From contig NZ_JAGJEC010000005.1 in NCBI RefSeq assembly GCF_018100785.1, forward strand, positions 62,001-126,000: DNA of 64,000 nucleotides. The letters are read 5' to 3'. Positions 41,494 through 50,884 of the stretch are shown one piece after another (positions within the stretch are counted from its first letter, which is position 1; every line of letters begins with the position of its first letter). The notes beneath the pieces are model-generated. The model did not search any database and was not told where the DNA came from. It saw only the letters and a list, made by a program, of their open reading frames with translations. This DNA is from Maribacter sp. MMG018. Lineage in GTDB: Bacteria; Bacteroidota; Bacteroidia; Flavobacteriales; Flavobacteriaceae. The position numbers were made by a program, and so were the translations under genes.

Positions 41494-44202
41494 ATGGAAA
41501 AAACAAAAACAAAATTCTTAAGGTTAAGTGGCCTGGAACCTTTGGTGGTTACTCCAGAAAGTAACTTTATTAATGTCGGTGAGCGTACCAACGTAGCCGG
41601 ATCTAAGCGGTTTTTGCGTCTTATTAAGGAAGAGAAATTTGAGGAAGCTTTGGATGTGGCCCGCGATCAAGTGGAAAATGGCGCCCAAATTATCGATATT
41701 AATATGGATGATGGTTTGATCGATGGTAAAGAGGCCATGGTCAAATTTTTGAACCTTGTTATTGCCGAGCCAGATATTGCCCGTGTACCCATTATGATAG
41801 ATAGTTCTAAATGGGAAATAATAGAGGCAGGCCTACAGGTGGTTCAAGGGAAGTGTGTTGTAAATTCAATTAGCCTTAAAGAAGGTGAAGAGGCATTTAT
41901 ACACCATGCCAAACTGATAAAAAGATACGGGGCGGCGGTTATTGTCATGGCTTTTGATGAAGTAGGGCAGGCAGATAATTATGAGCGCCGTATAGAGATT
42001 TCTAAACGGTCGTATGATATTCTGGTAAATAAAGTCGGTTTTCCTGCAGAGGATATCATTTTTGATTTAAATATTTTTCCTGTCGCAACAGGAATGGACG
42101 AGCATAAATTAAATGCTCTTGATTTTATAAGGGCTACAAAGTGGGTTCGAGAAAATTTGCCCTATGCCAGTGTTAGTGGAGGCGTAAGTAATGTTTCTTT
42201 TTCCTTTAGGGGAAATAATCCTGTTCGAGAAGCCATGCATTCCGTATTTCTTTACCATGCAATTAAGGCGGGTATGAACATGGGGATCGTAAATCCGACG
42301 ATGTTGGAGGTTTATGATAATATTCCGAAGGACCTTTTAGAGCATGTAGAGGATGTTATATTGAACAGGCGTGATGATGCTACGGAGCGTTTGTTGGATT
42401 TTGCGGAATCGGTCGTAGGAAAGGCAAAAGAGAGTAAGGTAGATTTGTCTTGGCGAGAAGAGCCCTTGCAAGATCGTATTACAAGGGCGTTGGTAAAAGG
42501 GATAGACCAGTATATAGAAGAAGATGTTGAGGAAGCTCGGCAAGCTGCCGATAAACCCATTGAGGTAATCGAGGGCCACTTGATGATAGGAATGAACGTA
42601 GTGGGGGATCTCTTTGGTAGTGGTAAAATGTTTTTACCGCAGGTGGTCAAATCCGCAAGGGTGATGAAGAAAGCGGTTGCATACCTATTGCCATATATAG
42701 AGGAAGAAAAACTGCTGAATCCGAAAGAAGGTGATTCCGAAGGTGCGGGTAAGATACTTATGGCCACTGTAAAAGGCGATGTTCATGATATAGGCAAGAA
42801 TATTGTAAGTGTTGTTTTGGCCTGTAATAATTATGAGATCGTAGATCTTGGTGTTATGGTTCCGCCAGAAAAAATAATAGAGGAGGCCATAGCTCATAAG
42901 GTGGATATTATTGGGCTGAGCGGACTTATAACCCCGTCATTGGACGAAATGGTGCATCTGGCAAAGGAAATGGAACGTAAGAACTTTAAGATTCCTTTGT
43001 TAATAGGTGGTGCTACAACTAGTAAGGCCCATACCGCCGTGAAAATCGACCCTCAGTATAGTGAGGCTGTTGTTCATGTAAACGATGCCTCTAGAGCCGT
43101 TACCGTGGTGGGTGATTTGTTGCAGAAAGAAACATCGGACAAGTATAAAAAAACAATAAAAGAAGAATACGATTCTTTTAGGGAGAAGTTTTTAAAACGC
43201 TCTGTGAAAAAAGAATATAAAACGCTTCAACAGATAAGGGACAATAAGTTTAAAATAGATTGGAAAACTTCTGAAATTTCTAGGCCGAACGAATTAGGGG
43301 CACATATTATAGAAGATGAGAATTTAGAAAAGTTAGTGCCCTTTATAGATTGGACTCCCTTTTTTAGAAGTTGGGAATTACATGGTAAATACCCGGATAT
43401 ACTTACCGATGAGGTGGTTGGGGAACAGGCGACCGAATTATTTGCCGACGCCCAGAATATGCTTCAAGAAATTCTATCTAAAAAACTATTGAAGGCAAAA
43501 GGTATTTTTGGTCTATTTCCGGCAAATACGATAAACGATGATGATATAGAAGTCTCGGTAGTAGAACCAAACAGTGATGTTGCCGACACCTATATTTTTA
43601 GAACCCTACGTCAACAATTAAAGCGAAAAGAAGGGGTGCCAGATTATGCCTTGGCAGACTTTATAGCCCCAAAAGAAAGTGGCGTTCAAGATTATATAGG
43701 GGCTTTTTGTGTAACAACAGGTTTTGGTGCCGAAGAGTTGGCGGCAGAGTATCGAGAAAAATTGGATGACTATAATTCTATAATGGTAAAAGCGTTGGCC
43801 GATCGCTTGGCAGAGGCCTTTGCGGAATATTTGCACAAAGAGGTCCGAACAAAGTATTGGGGGTATGCCGCAGATGAGGATTTAAGTAACGAAGACCTGA
43901 TAAAAGAATCTTACAAAGGTATACGGCCTGCCCCAGGGTATCCTGCATGCCCTGATCATTTAGAAAAATTGACCATTTGGGAAATGCTAAAGGTCGAGGA
44001 AAATATAGGGGTAAAACTTACCGATAGTCTCGCTATGTGGCCGTCAGCAGCTGTTTCTGGGTATTATTTTGCCAATAAGGAGGCTAAGTATTTCGGTCTC
44101 GGAAAAATAAAGGAAGACCAAGTGTCCGATTATGCCAATAGAAAAGGAATTCCTTTGGATGAAGCCCGTAAATGGTTAGCGCCGAATATAGTTGAGGATT
44201 AA
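41494..44202 (+). CDS. metH: Methionine synthase, folate-, cobalamin- and SAM-binding modules (split MetH, C-terminal part)
   Basis: 902 residues. The pterin-binding barrel begins at [16 protein letters not shown] (about residue 25), with [13 protein letters not shown] later. The cobalamin cap and Rossmann modules show the base-off motif [12 protein letters not shown] (DxHxxG, about residue 430) and [11 protein letters not shown]. The reactivation module has [12 protein letters not shown] near residue 810. It needs the adjacent homocysteine module for a full reaction: methyl-THF to B12 to homocysteine. No B12 riboswitch is visible. metF follows 119 bases downstream. Confidence 0.95.
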   Translation: MEKTKTKFLRLSGLEPLVVTPESNFINVGERTNVAGSKRFLRLIKEEKFEEALDVARDQVENGAQIIDINMDDGLIDGKEAMVKFLNLVIAEPDIARVPIMIDSSKWEIIEAGLQVVQGKCVVNSISLKEGEEAFIHHAKLIKRYGAAVIVMAFDEVGQADNYERRIEISKRSYDILVNKVGFPAEDIIFDLNIFPVATGMDEHKLNALDFIRATKWVRENLPYASVSGGVSNVSFSFRGNNPVREAMHSVFLYHAIKAGMNMGIVNPTMLEVYDNIPKDLLEHVEDVILNRRDDATERLLDFAESVVGKAKESKVDLSWREEPLQDRITRALVKGIDQYIEEDVEEARQAADKPIEVIEGHLMIGMNVVGDLFGSGKMFLPQVVKSARVMKKAVAYLLPYIEEEKLLNPKEGDSEGAGKILMATVKGDVHDIGKNIVSVVLACNNYEIVDLGVMVPPEKIIEEAIAHKVDIIGLSGLITPSLDEMVHLAKEMERKNFKIPLLIGGATTSKAHTAVKIDPQYSEAVVHVNDASRAVTVVGDLLQKETSDKYKKTIKEEYDSFREKFLKRSVKKEYKTLQQIRDNKFKIDWKTSEISRPNELGAHIIEDENLEKLVPFIDWTPFFRSWELHGKYPDILTDEVVGEQATELFADAQNMLQEILSKKLLKAKGIFGLFPANTINDDDIEVSVVEPNSDVADTYIFRTLRQQLKRKEGVPDYALADFIAPKESGVQDYIGAFCVTTGFGAEELAAEYREKLDDYNSIMVKALADRLAEAFAEYLHKEVRTKYWGYAADEDLSNEDLIKESYKGIRPAPGYPACPDHLEKLTIWEMLKVEENIGVKLTDSLAMWPSAAVSGYYFANKEAKYFGLGKIKEDQVSDYANRKGIPLDEARKWLAPNIVED

Positions 44203-44321
44203 TTATAATGAGGCATTACCGATTATATTTTTTAGTTTTTAGAGCAAAGAAATAAAGTGATAGGGCCGTTCATAAAACAAGACGTATATAATAAGTAGCT
44301 ACTGAAACAATTTCAGCATAA

Positions 44322-45275
44322 ATGAAAGTAACAGACCACATAAAGAAAGCCGAGGGAAAAACCCTGTTCTCTTTCGAGATTATTCCGCCCGTAAAAGGAA
44401 AAAGTATTAAGGAACTCTATGATAATATAGATCCCTTAATGGAATTTAAGCCTCCTTTTATAGATGTAACCACCTCTCGGGAAGAATATGTGTATATAAA
44501 TAAAGAGGGACTTTTAGATAAGAAGATTACCCGTATGCGTCCGGGTACGGTGGGTATCTGTTCTTCCATTCAACATAAATATCAGGTAGATACGGTTCCG
44601 CATTTGCTATGTGGAGGTTTTACCAAAGAAGAAACGGAATATGTTTTGGTAGATTGTCATTATTTGGGAATAGACAATGTGATGGCCTTGCGCGGAGATG
44701 CCATGAAGGAAGAGAAGTACTTTCAGCCTACCAAAGGAGGACATGGTTATGCCAAAGGTCTTGTGGAACAGATCAGAAACCTGAGCAAGGGAAAATATTT
44801 ACATGAAATTATTGAATCTGATAACCATGCCGATTTTTGTATAGGTGTGGCGGGTTACCCTGAAAAGCATTTGGAGGCCCCTTCTTTACAATCTGATTTA
44901 AAAAGATTGAAAGAGAAAGTAGATGCAGGGGCGGACTATGTGGTTACCCAAATGTTTTTTGATAATAAAAAGTATTTTGAGTTTGTAGAGGCGGCCAGAA
45001 ACATTGGTATAGATATTCCTATTATTCCCGGAATAAAGCCAATTGCCGTAAAGCGGCATTTACAATTATTGCCACAGGTTTTTAGAATTGACCTACCTCA
45101 AGATTTAATAGATGAGGTAGATACATGTAACGACAACAAAGCGGTAAGACAAGTGGGTATAGAATGGGCCATTCAACAATCTAAAGAGTTGAAAGAGGCT
45201 GGGGTTCCCGTATTGCATTACTACTCTATGGGTAAATCGGATAATATAAAGGCCATCGCCAAAGAAGTATTTTAA
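44322..45275 (+). CDS. metF: Methylenetetrahydrofolate reductase
   Basis: Makes the 5-methyl-THF used by MetH. It is 317 residues in a TIM-barrel flavoprotein fold: TLFSFEIIPPVKGKSIKELY at the start (catalytic Glu), NVMALRGDAM, IGVAGYPEKHLEAP, and DYVVTQMFFDNKKYFEFV. It lies after the two metH genes with no terminator recognised in the gap, so the SAM-I riboswitch upstream of metH may control all three. Confidence 0.96.
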   Translation: MKVTDHIKKAEGKTLFSFEIIPPVKGKSIKELYDNIDPLMEFKPPFIDVTTSREEYVYINKEGLLDKKITRMRPGTVGICSSIQHKYQVDTVPHLLCGGFTKEETEYVLVDCHYLGIDNVMALRGDAMKEEKYFQPTKGGHGYAKGLVEQIRNLSKGKYLHEIIESDNHADFCIGVAGYPEKHLEAPSLQSDLKRLKEKVDAGADYVVTQMFFDNKKYFEFVEAARNIGIDIPIIPGIKPIAVKRHLQLLPQVFRIDLPQDLIDEVDTCNDNKAVRQVGIEWAIQQSKELKEAGVPVLHYYSMGKSDNIKAIAKEVF

Positions 45276-45342
45276 GTGCATACAAGCGAATTGTTGAACC
45301 TTTATAAAGTGAGGTAGCTCTTATTTCTTAATTTTGTCGTCC

Positions 45343-46443
45343 ATGAACTTAAAGTTTTTTTTGCCCCTATATCTTTTCGGAGTTTTGTGTTTTTCCCAAG
45401 AACAAGAAGAGATTAAAAGATATACGCTTGATGTGAACCAGTTTTATGGTTCGGTATTATTGCACAACCCCGATATATCACACCTTATAACCAACCACCC
45501 TGGTGGGGTCATCCTCAGTTATAGTAGAAAAACGTACGGGTCTAAAGAGTGGGAAGAATTGTATAATTACCCGGACTATGGGATTTCTTTCATATACCAA
45601 GATATGAACAATAGTACTTTAGGGGACTTGTACGGGGTGTATGCCCATTATAACTTTTACTTTCTTAAAAGAAATATTCAACTTAGAATTGGTCAGGGTA
45701 TTGCGTATAGCACAAACCCCTATGATAAAGAGACCAATTTTAGAAATAACGCATATGGATCCGATGTTTTAAGCTCCACTTATTTGATGTTTAATTATCA
45801 TAAAGAGAATATTTTTAGGGGGTTGGGGGTAATGGCAGGTGTTAGCTTAATGCATTATTCGAATGCTAATTTTAGGGCGCCGAACACTTCTACGAATACC
45901 ATGGCCTTAAATGTAGGGCTAACGTATTCCCTAGATTGGGAAAATGAAGTGGAGTACATAGAAAGTACCGATAGAGAAAAGGTCATAGAACCTATAAAGT
46001 ATAACTTGGCACTGAGAGGGGGTGTCAATGAAAGTGATGTTATAGGAATGGGGCAATATGGCTTTTTTATTGTATCCGCCTATGCGGATAAGCGGCTAGG
46101 GAGAAAAAGCGCTATACAGATAGGGACGGATGTGTTTTTTTCTAATTTCTTAAAAGAGTTGATACGTTTTCAGGCAACTTCTTTTCCAGAGATGGATGTA
46201 AATGTTGATGACGACTATAAGAGGGTCGGTGTCTTTTTGGGGCATGAACTGTTTATTAATAAAATGTCGGTAATAACGCAGCTTGGTTACTATGTTTATT
46301 ATCCTTTTGATTTTGAGGGAAAGGTGTATAACAGAATAGGGTTAAAGCGTTATTTTGGTGATAAGATATTTGGGGCCGTTACCCTTAAGTCACATGGGGC
46401 GGCTGCGGAGGCAGTAGAATTTGGAATAGGAATAAGATTGTAA
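45343..46443 (+). CDS. Acyloxyacyl hydrolase/PagL-like outer-membrane protein
   Basis: 366 residues from the ATG at 45343; a TTG three codons earlier is less likely. A signal peptide (ending VLCFSQ) leads to a barrel-like sequence. GQGIAYSTNPYD and GVSLMHYSNANFRAPNTSTNTMALNVGLTY match the lipid A 3-O-deacylase/acyloxyacyl hydrolase family, whose catalytic His-Ser pair fits the HYSN segment. It could remodel lipid A acyl chains in the outer membrane. The family call is moderate because the protein is longer than PagL. It is followed by a head-GIN lipoprotein gene after 7 bases. Confidence 0.72.
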   Translation: MNLKFFLPLYLFGVLCFSQEQEEIKRYTLDVNQFYGSVLLHNPDISHLITNHPGGVILSYSRKTYGSKEWEELYNYPDYGISFIYQDMNNSTLGDLYGVYAHYNFYFLKRNIQLRIGQGIAYSTNPYDKETNFRNNAYGSDVLSSTYLMFNYHKENIFRGLGVMAGVSLMHYSNANFRAPNTSTNTMALNVGLTYSLDWENEVEYIESTDREKVIEPIKYNLALRGGVNESDVIGMGQYGFFIVSAYADKRLGRKSAIQIGTDVFFSNFLKELIRFQATSFPEMDVNVDDDYKRVGVFLGHELFINKMSVITQLGYYVYYPFDFEGKVYNRIGLKRYFGDKIFGAVTLKSHGAAAEAVEFGIGIRL

Positions 46444-46450
46444 TATTCAG

Positions 46451-47242
46451 ATGTCGAAAACTAAGAAATATAATTATAGAAATTTTTTTGTAGCGAAATT
46501 GGTTTTGCTTTTGACGGTATCTTTATTCGTCTCTTCATGTAATTCTGAAAATGCCCCGGATTGTTTTCAAAATGTCGGAGACATTGTAAGAACAGAAGTT
46601 GCCCTAGCCGATTTTAAAAAGATTACCGTTTTTGAAGAAATAGCCGTTGTATTAAAACAGGGCGATACTCAGAAAGTGGAAATAGAGACGGGAGAGTATC
46701 TTTTGGATGGAGTAACGGCAGTAGTGGAGGGAGACCGATTGGTTCTTAGAAACGAAAATACTTGTAACCTGTTTAGAGAGTATGGGGTGACCACCGTATA
46801 TATAACATCCCCGAATATTAATGAAATAAGAAGTAGTACAGGCTTACCTATAAGTAGCGATGGGGTACTTTCTTATACGAGCTTAACCTTATATTCTGAA
46901 AGTTATAGTAATCCCGAAACCGAAACTACGGATGGGGAGTTTGATCTAAATGTAGACTTGTCCGATTTAAATGTAGTGGTAAACGGAATCGCTTATTTTA
47001 AGCTGAAAGGAGCTACAGAAAATCTAAATTTGACCGTTGCTGCCGGAGATTCAAGAATCGAGGCCGAAAACCTGATTGCGCAACATGTTAAACTTAACCA
47101 TAGGGGAACCAATGATATTTTGGTAAACCCACAGCAATCTATTTCTGGAATAATTCGCGGTACTGGCGATGTTATTTCATATAATCGTCCCGCTACCATC
47201 GATGTAGAGGAAATTTTCAACGGAACTTTGATCTTTAAATAA
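46451..47242 (+). CDS. Head GIN domain (DUF2807) lipoprotein
   Basis: 263 residues. A lipoprotein signal (LLLTVSLFVSSC) precedes a right-handed beta-helix-like auto-transporter adhesin head GIN domain: FKKITVFEEIAVVLKQGDTQKVEIE and later regular strand repeats (DLNVVVNGIAYFKLKGATENLNLTVAAGDSRIEAENL). This family is abundant in Bacteroidota and of unknown function, probably on the periplasmic or surface side. It is likely co-transcribed with the upstream PagL-like gene. Confidence 0.82.
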   Translation: MSKTKKYNYRNFFVAKLVLLLTVSLFVSSCNSENAPDCFQNVGDIVRTEVALADFKKITVFEEIAVVLKQGDTQKVEIETGEYLLDGVTAVVEGDRLVLRNENTCNLFREYGVTTVYITSPNINEIRSSTGLPISSDGVLSYTSLTLYSESYSNPETETTDGEFDLNVDLSDLNVVVNGIAYFKLKGATENLNLTVAAGDSRIEAENLIAQHVKLNHRGTNDILVNPQQSISGIIRGTGDVISYNRPATIDVEEIFNGTLIFK

Positions 47243-47339
47243 GGCCTATTTTGATTTAACTGCCTTATTAAAAAGCTGTTAAATACGTTTTCTTTTTATT
47301 TTGTTTAATAAATTGTAATTATATTTAAACAAAAATGCT

Positions 47340-47798
47340 ATGAAAAAGATAATTCTACTTACAACGTTCGCTTTCCTTTTGTTTTCGGTCCAACAAACCT
47401 ATTCTCAAGAAATAACTGCTTTTCAAGGTATGTGGGGAGATGAGTTTTATAAGGATAAGGAGAAAATGACCTGGAAAGAGTTTGGTATGGCCATGGATTC
47501 GAATCCTACGTCAGAAGTATATTGGACAAAGGCCAAAAAACAGTATGGTGTTACCTTTGCCGCCGCCACCGCAAATTTAGGTTTCGGAATTTGGTATCTA
47601 GTAAACGAAGGAGGAGATAAAGAAACGACCGCTCCTATTATTGGTTTTGCCAGTACGGCCGTAATAGGTTCTATATTCTATTGTTTGTCGAATAAGAACA
47701 AGAAGAATGCTATTTTAGAATACAATGATAGCCTAGGTAAAACGAGCTACAGATTGGTTCCGTCCGACAGAGGTCTAGGTTTGGCTCTGAAATTTTGA
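47340..47798 (+). CDS. Hypothetical secreted/membrane protein
   Basis: 152 residues with a signal peptide (cleavage near TYSQ). A mature region with WGDEFYKDKEKMTWKEFGMAM is followed by two hydrophobic segments (about residues 76-92 and 101-118). I do not recognise the family. Its own AT-rich upstream region suggests separate transcription from the head-GIN gene, and the phe leader follows downstream. Confidence 0.65.
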   Translation: MKKIILLTTFAFLLFSVQQTYSQEITAFQGMWGDEFYKDKEKMTWKEFGMAMDSNPTSEVYWTKAKKQYGVTFAAATANLGFGIWYLVNEGGDKETTAPIIGFASTAVIGSIFYCLSNKNKKNAILEYNDSLGKTSYRLVPSDRGLGLALKF

Positions 47799-47888
47799 TA
47801 TTTTAAAAACTTTTGGGTGCATTTTTAGATAAAAATTAAAAAAATCAAAAAAAAAATCTACCAAAGGCTGGTTTTTAAATTTAATTGT

Positions 47889-47896
47889 TACTTTAG
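47889..47896 (+). promoter_or_regulatory. Candidate -7 element of the phe leader transcript
   Basis: TACTTTAG, one mismatch to TAnnTTTG, 18 bases before the leader peptide ATG. It is the best-placed box, though the -33 region is only T-rich. Confidence 0.4.
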
Positions 47897-47913
47897 CCTA
47901 AGTTTTTGATATT

Positions 47914-47985
47914 ATGAGTAAGCAATATTTCTGGAACGGTTTCTATTTTTACTTCTTTTTTAAAAGAGGTACGGGACTGTTGTAG
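47914..47985 (+). CDS. Phe/Tyr-rich leader peptide of the aromatic operon attenuator
   Basis: A 23-codon frame, ATG at 47914 and TAG at 47983-47985. Residues 5-16 read YFWNGFYFYFFF; in all there are six Phe, three Tyr and one Trp among 23. The genes downstream make Phe and Tyr. The last codons (47971-47978, ACGGGACT) are also the first arm of an antiterminator that competes with the terminator at 48011-48033. A ribosome stalled at Phe/Tyr codons leaves that arm free; a ribosome reaching the TAG covers it. This is the logic of the enterobacterial pheL system. It is too short for usual gene finders. Confidence 0.88.
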   Translation: MSKQYFWNGFYFYFFFKRGTGLL

Positions 47986-48019
47986 TATATATTAACAATA
48001 TAAATTTATAAAGTCCCGT
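47971..48019 (+). promoter_or_regulatory. Antiterminator stem of the phe attenuator
   Basis: ACGGGACT at 47971-47978 is the exact complement of AGTCCCGT at 48012-48019, an 8-bp stem enclosing the leader stop codon. Its 3' arm is the same segment that forms the 5' arm of the terminator, so the two structures exclude each other. Confidence 0.82.
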
Positions 48020-48041
48020 TTTTCACGGGACTTTTTTTTTT
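48011..48041 (+). terminator. Attenuator terminator before the aromatic operon
   Basis: A perfect 9-bp stem AAGTCCCGT (48011-48019)/ACGGGACTT (48025-48033) with a 5-base loop, running into eight further T residues. It lies after the leader peptide and 12 bases before the first structural gene, so it can only act as a leader terminator. Confidence 0.92.
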
Positions 48042-48052
48042 AATTAAAAATT

Positions 48053-48880
48053 GTGCCAATAAAAGTTGCCATACAAGGAATAAAAGGTTCTAACCATCAT
48101 CAAGTAGCTAAAGATTATTTTGATGAAGAGTTCGAATTATTGGAGTGTCTTTCTTTTGATGCCGTTGTAGATCAATTGTTGCAGAAGAAAGCGGATAAGG
48201 GAATAATGGCCATAGAGAATTCCATAGCTGGATCTATCATCCCGAATTATGCACTGGTCTATCAAAATAACCTTCATATCATAGGAGAGCAATATTTGAA
48301 TATTCACCATAACCTTATGGTTTTGAAAGGTCAAAAGTTTGAGGACATAAAAGAGGTTAGTTCTCATCCAATGGCGCTTTTGCAGTGCAAGGAATTTTTT
48401 AAGGATTATCCCGATATACGATTGGTAGAAGATGTAGATACAGCAGAGACGGCGAAGCGGATTCAAGAACTAAAATTGGGGCATGTAGCCGCAATTGCGC
48501 CGAAGGTAGCTTCAGAATTATATGGGTTGGACATCGTAGCGGATAACATACAGACCATTAAAAATAATTCTACCCGTTTTATCATTGTAAAGACAAAGAA
48601 TAAAGAGATTCCTAAGGAAGAAATCAATAAGGCATCTGTACGCTTTATTACCGACCATAAACGCGGTAGTTTGGCCACAGTGCTTAATGTTATGAGTGAT
48701 TGTAATTTGAATTTAACCAAGATCCAGTCCCTTCCTGTTATTGAGACCCCTTGGAAATATGCTTTTTTTGTGGATGTAACTTTTGGTGTTTATAGTGATT
48801 TTGAAAAGGCTAAATCACTTTTGAATATCATGTTAGAGGATATAAAGATTTTAGGGGAATATAAAAATGCCATGCTATGA
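48053..48880 (+). CDS. pheA: Prephenate dehydratase
   Basis: Converts prephenate to phenylpyruvate. It is 275 residues with a GTG start at 48053. The N-terminal catalytic domain has QGIKGSNHHQVAKDYF, GIMAIENSIAGSIIPNYALV and the NNSTRFIIV (TRF) motif near residue 178. A C-terminal ACT domain follows (RFITDHKRGSLATVLNVMSDCNLNLTKIQSLPV). The ESRP Phe-binding motif of E. coli PheA reads QSLP here, so Phe feedback may differ. It lacks a chorismate mutase domain; that activity is at the far end of the operon. It overlaps the next gene by 4 bases. Confidence 0.95.
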   Translation: MPIKVAIQGIKGSNHHQVAKDYFDEEFELLECLSFDAVVDQLLQKKADKGIMAIENSIAGSIIPNYALVYQNNLHIIGEQYLNIHHNLMVLKGQKFEDIKEVSSHPMALLQCKEFFKDYPDIRLVEDVDTAETAKRIQELKLGHVAAIAPKVASELYGLDIVADNIQTIKNNSTRFIIVKTKNKEIPKEEINKASVRFITDHKRGSLATVLNVMSDCNLNLTKIQSLPVIETPWKYAFFVDVTFGVYSDFEKAKSLLNIMLEDIKILGEYKNAML

Positions 48881-50022
48881 TACAGACGGCAGAACGTTTA
48901 AAAACAGTACAGGAGTACTACTTTTCAAGAAAATTACGAGAGGTTCGGGGGTTGATCGCCGAAGGAAGACCGGTAATCAATATGGGGATCGGAAGTCCTG
49001 ATCTGGCTCCTTCTTCTAAAGTGATCGATGCCGTGCAGAATGCTATTTTAGAAGATGGCGCGCATCAGTACCAGAGCTATCAAGGCTTGCCGGAATTAAG
49101 AGCGGCCATCGCTTCTTTTTACAAGAATAGCTTTGGTGTACAAGCAGATCCTGCCACCGAAATTCTTCCGTTAATGGGATCAAAAGAAGGTATTATGCAT
49201 ATTAGCATGGCTTTCTTGGATAAAGGGGATGAGGTATTGGTGCCAAACCCAGGGTACCCGACCTACACATCGGTTACCAAACTAGTAGAGGCGGTACCGG
49301 TATATTATGACCTGAAAGAGGAAAATGGATGGTTTCCTGATTTGGAAGCGTTGGAGACAAAAGATTTGAGCAAAGTAAAAATAATGTGGGTTTGTTATCC
49401 ACACATGCCTACAGGGGCGTCCGCGACCAAAGAGCAATTTTCTCAACTGATCGCCTTTGCCAAAAGAAACGATATTCTTTTGGTGAATGATAACCCCTAT
49501 AGTTTTGTACTTAATAAGAATCCCCAAAGTATTTTGAAAATAGAGGGTGCAAAAGAAAATTGTTTGGAACTAAACTCGTTGAGCAAGACCTTTAATATGG
49601 CAGGTTGGCGTGTAGGTTTTGTTTTGGGCGGTCAAGAACATATAAACGCGATATTAAAAGTGAAAAGCAATATGGATTCCGGTATGTTTTACGGAATTCA
49701 GAAAGGGGCCATAGCGGCCTTGGAAAGCACTGGTGATTGGTACGATGATTTAAATGTAGTGTATAAAGAACGACGAAATTTGGTTTTTAAATTGGTGGAT
49801 AAATTAGGGTGTTCCTATGATTCGAGCGCTGTTGGAATGTTTGTTTGGGCAAAACTCCCAAATACGGTGTCATCCGCAGAAGATTTCATAGATGATATTT
49901 TATACGACAAGAACATTTTTATTACCCCGGGAACAATTTTTGGAAGTAATGGAGAAGGATATATTCGATTTTCCCTATGCGTTACAAAAGAAAAAATTCA
50001 AGAAGCAATAGATAGGTTTTAA
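48877..50022 (+). CDS. Class I/II aminotransferase of the aromatic operon
   Basis: A 381-residue PLP-dependent fold-type I aminotransferase. It has INMGIGSPDLAPSSKVIDAV, YQSYQGLPELRAAIASFY, the NPGYPTYTS segment, and the PLP Lys in NSLSKTFNMAGWRVGF (about residue 236). It resembles LL-diaminopimelate/aspartate-type enzymes. Between pheA and tyrA it probably transaminates phenylpyruvate and hydroxyphenylpyruvate to Phe and Tyr; specificity is inferred from context only. The start overlaps pheA (ATGA). Confidence 0.9.
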   Translation: MIQTAERLKTVQEYYFSRKLREVRGLIAEGRPVINMGIGSPDLAPSSKVIDAVQNAILEDGAHQYQSYQGLPELRAAIASFYKNSFGVQADPATEILPLMGSKEGIMHISMAFLDKGDEVLVPNPGYPTYTSVTKLVEAVPVYYDLKEENGWFPDLEALETKDLSKVKIMWVCYPHMPTGASATKEQFSQLIAFAKRNDILLVNDNPYSFVLNKNPQSILKIEGAKENCLELNSLSKTFNMAGWRVGFVLGGQEHINAILKVKSNMDSGMFYGIQKGAIAALESTGDWYDDLNVVYKERRNLVFKLVDKLGCSYDSSAVGMFVWAKLPNTVSSAEDFIDDILYDKNIFITPGTIFGSNGEGYIRFSLCVTKEKIQEAIDRF

Positions 50023-50023
50023 G

Positions 50024-50884
50024 ATGAACGTATTTGTAATAGGCATAGGTTTAATTGGAGGGTCCTTGGTGAAGGACATGAAAGAAAGAATACCGGATAT
50101 AACGGTGTATGGTATAGATACCAATTTGGAGCATTTGGAAGAGGCGTTGGCGCTAAATATAATAGATGAAAAATCTAGTTATGCAGATTTGGCATCTGCA
50201 GATTTTGTAATCGTAAGTGTACCGGTAAACGTAATGGTGACCGAGCTTCCGAAAATATTGGATGCCGTAAACGATGATTGTGTAGTGTGCGATGCAGGGT
50301 CGACCAAAGAGTTGATCTGCAATGTATTGTCCGATCATCCGAAGAGAAGAAATTTTTTGGCGTGCCACCCCATAGCGGGTACTGAGTTTTCTGGTCCGTC
50401 CGCGGCCATTAACGGTTTGTTCGAGGGTAAGACCAATATAATATGTGAAATAGAAAAAACCGCTTTTAAGTTGCAAGAAAGGGCATTGGAAGTTTTTCAG
50501 CTATTGGGTATGCGTATTCGGTACATGAACCCCAAGGCTCATGACAAGCACATAGCATATGTCTCTCATTTGTCACACATCAGTTCTTTTATGTTAGGAA
50601 AGACGGTAATCGAAAAAGAAAAAAATGAACGTGATATTTTTGACATGGCGGGCAGTGGATTTGAGAGTACGGTGAGGTTGGCAAAGAGTTCACCGGCCAT
50701 GTGGACACCTATTTTTGAACATAACAAAGAGAACGTAGTAGAAACACTTAATGAATACATTCAAAATCTAGCGGACTTTCGAGAATTGCTGATGGCAGAT
50801 GATTTTGAAGGTATTTACAATGAAATGAACAGTACAAATAAAATAAAATCAATATTAAAAGGAATACCACTAAATAAAAAGTAA
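50024..50884 (+). CDS. tyrA: Prephenate dehydrogenase
   Basis: Oxidatively decarboxylates prephenate to hydroxyphenylpyruvate for Tyr. It is 286 residues with the NAD-binding GIGLIGGSLVKDM at the N-terminus, VSVPVNV, CDAGSTKELI, ACHPIAGTEFSGPSAA (with the catalytic His), and AYVSHLSHISSFML. No ACT or chorismate mutase domain is attached. It starts 1 base after the aminotransferase stop, and its stop overlaps the next ATG by one base. Confidence 0.95.
   Translation: MNVFVIGIGLIGGSLVKDMKERIPDITVYGIDTNLEHLEEALALNIIDEKSSYADLASADFVIVSVPVNVMVTELPKILDAVNDDCVVCDAGSTKELICNVLSDHPKRRNFLACHPIAGTEFSGPSAAINGLFEGKTNIICEIEKTAFKLQERALEVFQLLGMRIRYMNPKAHDKHIAYVSHLSHISSFMLGKTVIEKEKNERDIFDMAGSGFESTVRLAKSSPAMWTPIFEHNKENVVETLNEYIQNLADFRELLMADDFEGIYNEMNSTNKIKSILKGIPLNKK

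Noticed and set aside
41485-41500. Frameshift explanation for the two metH genes
   Set aside because: The boundary lies between domains, the downstream gene has its own ATG, and neither product lacks residues, so a true split is more likely than an error.
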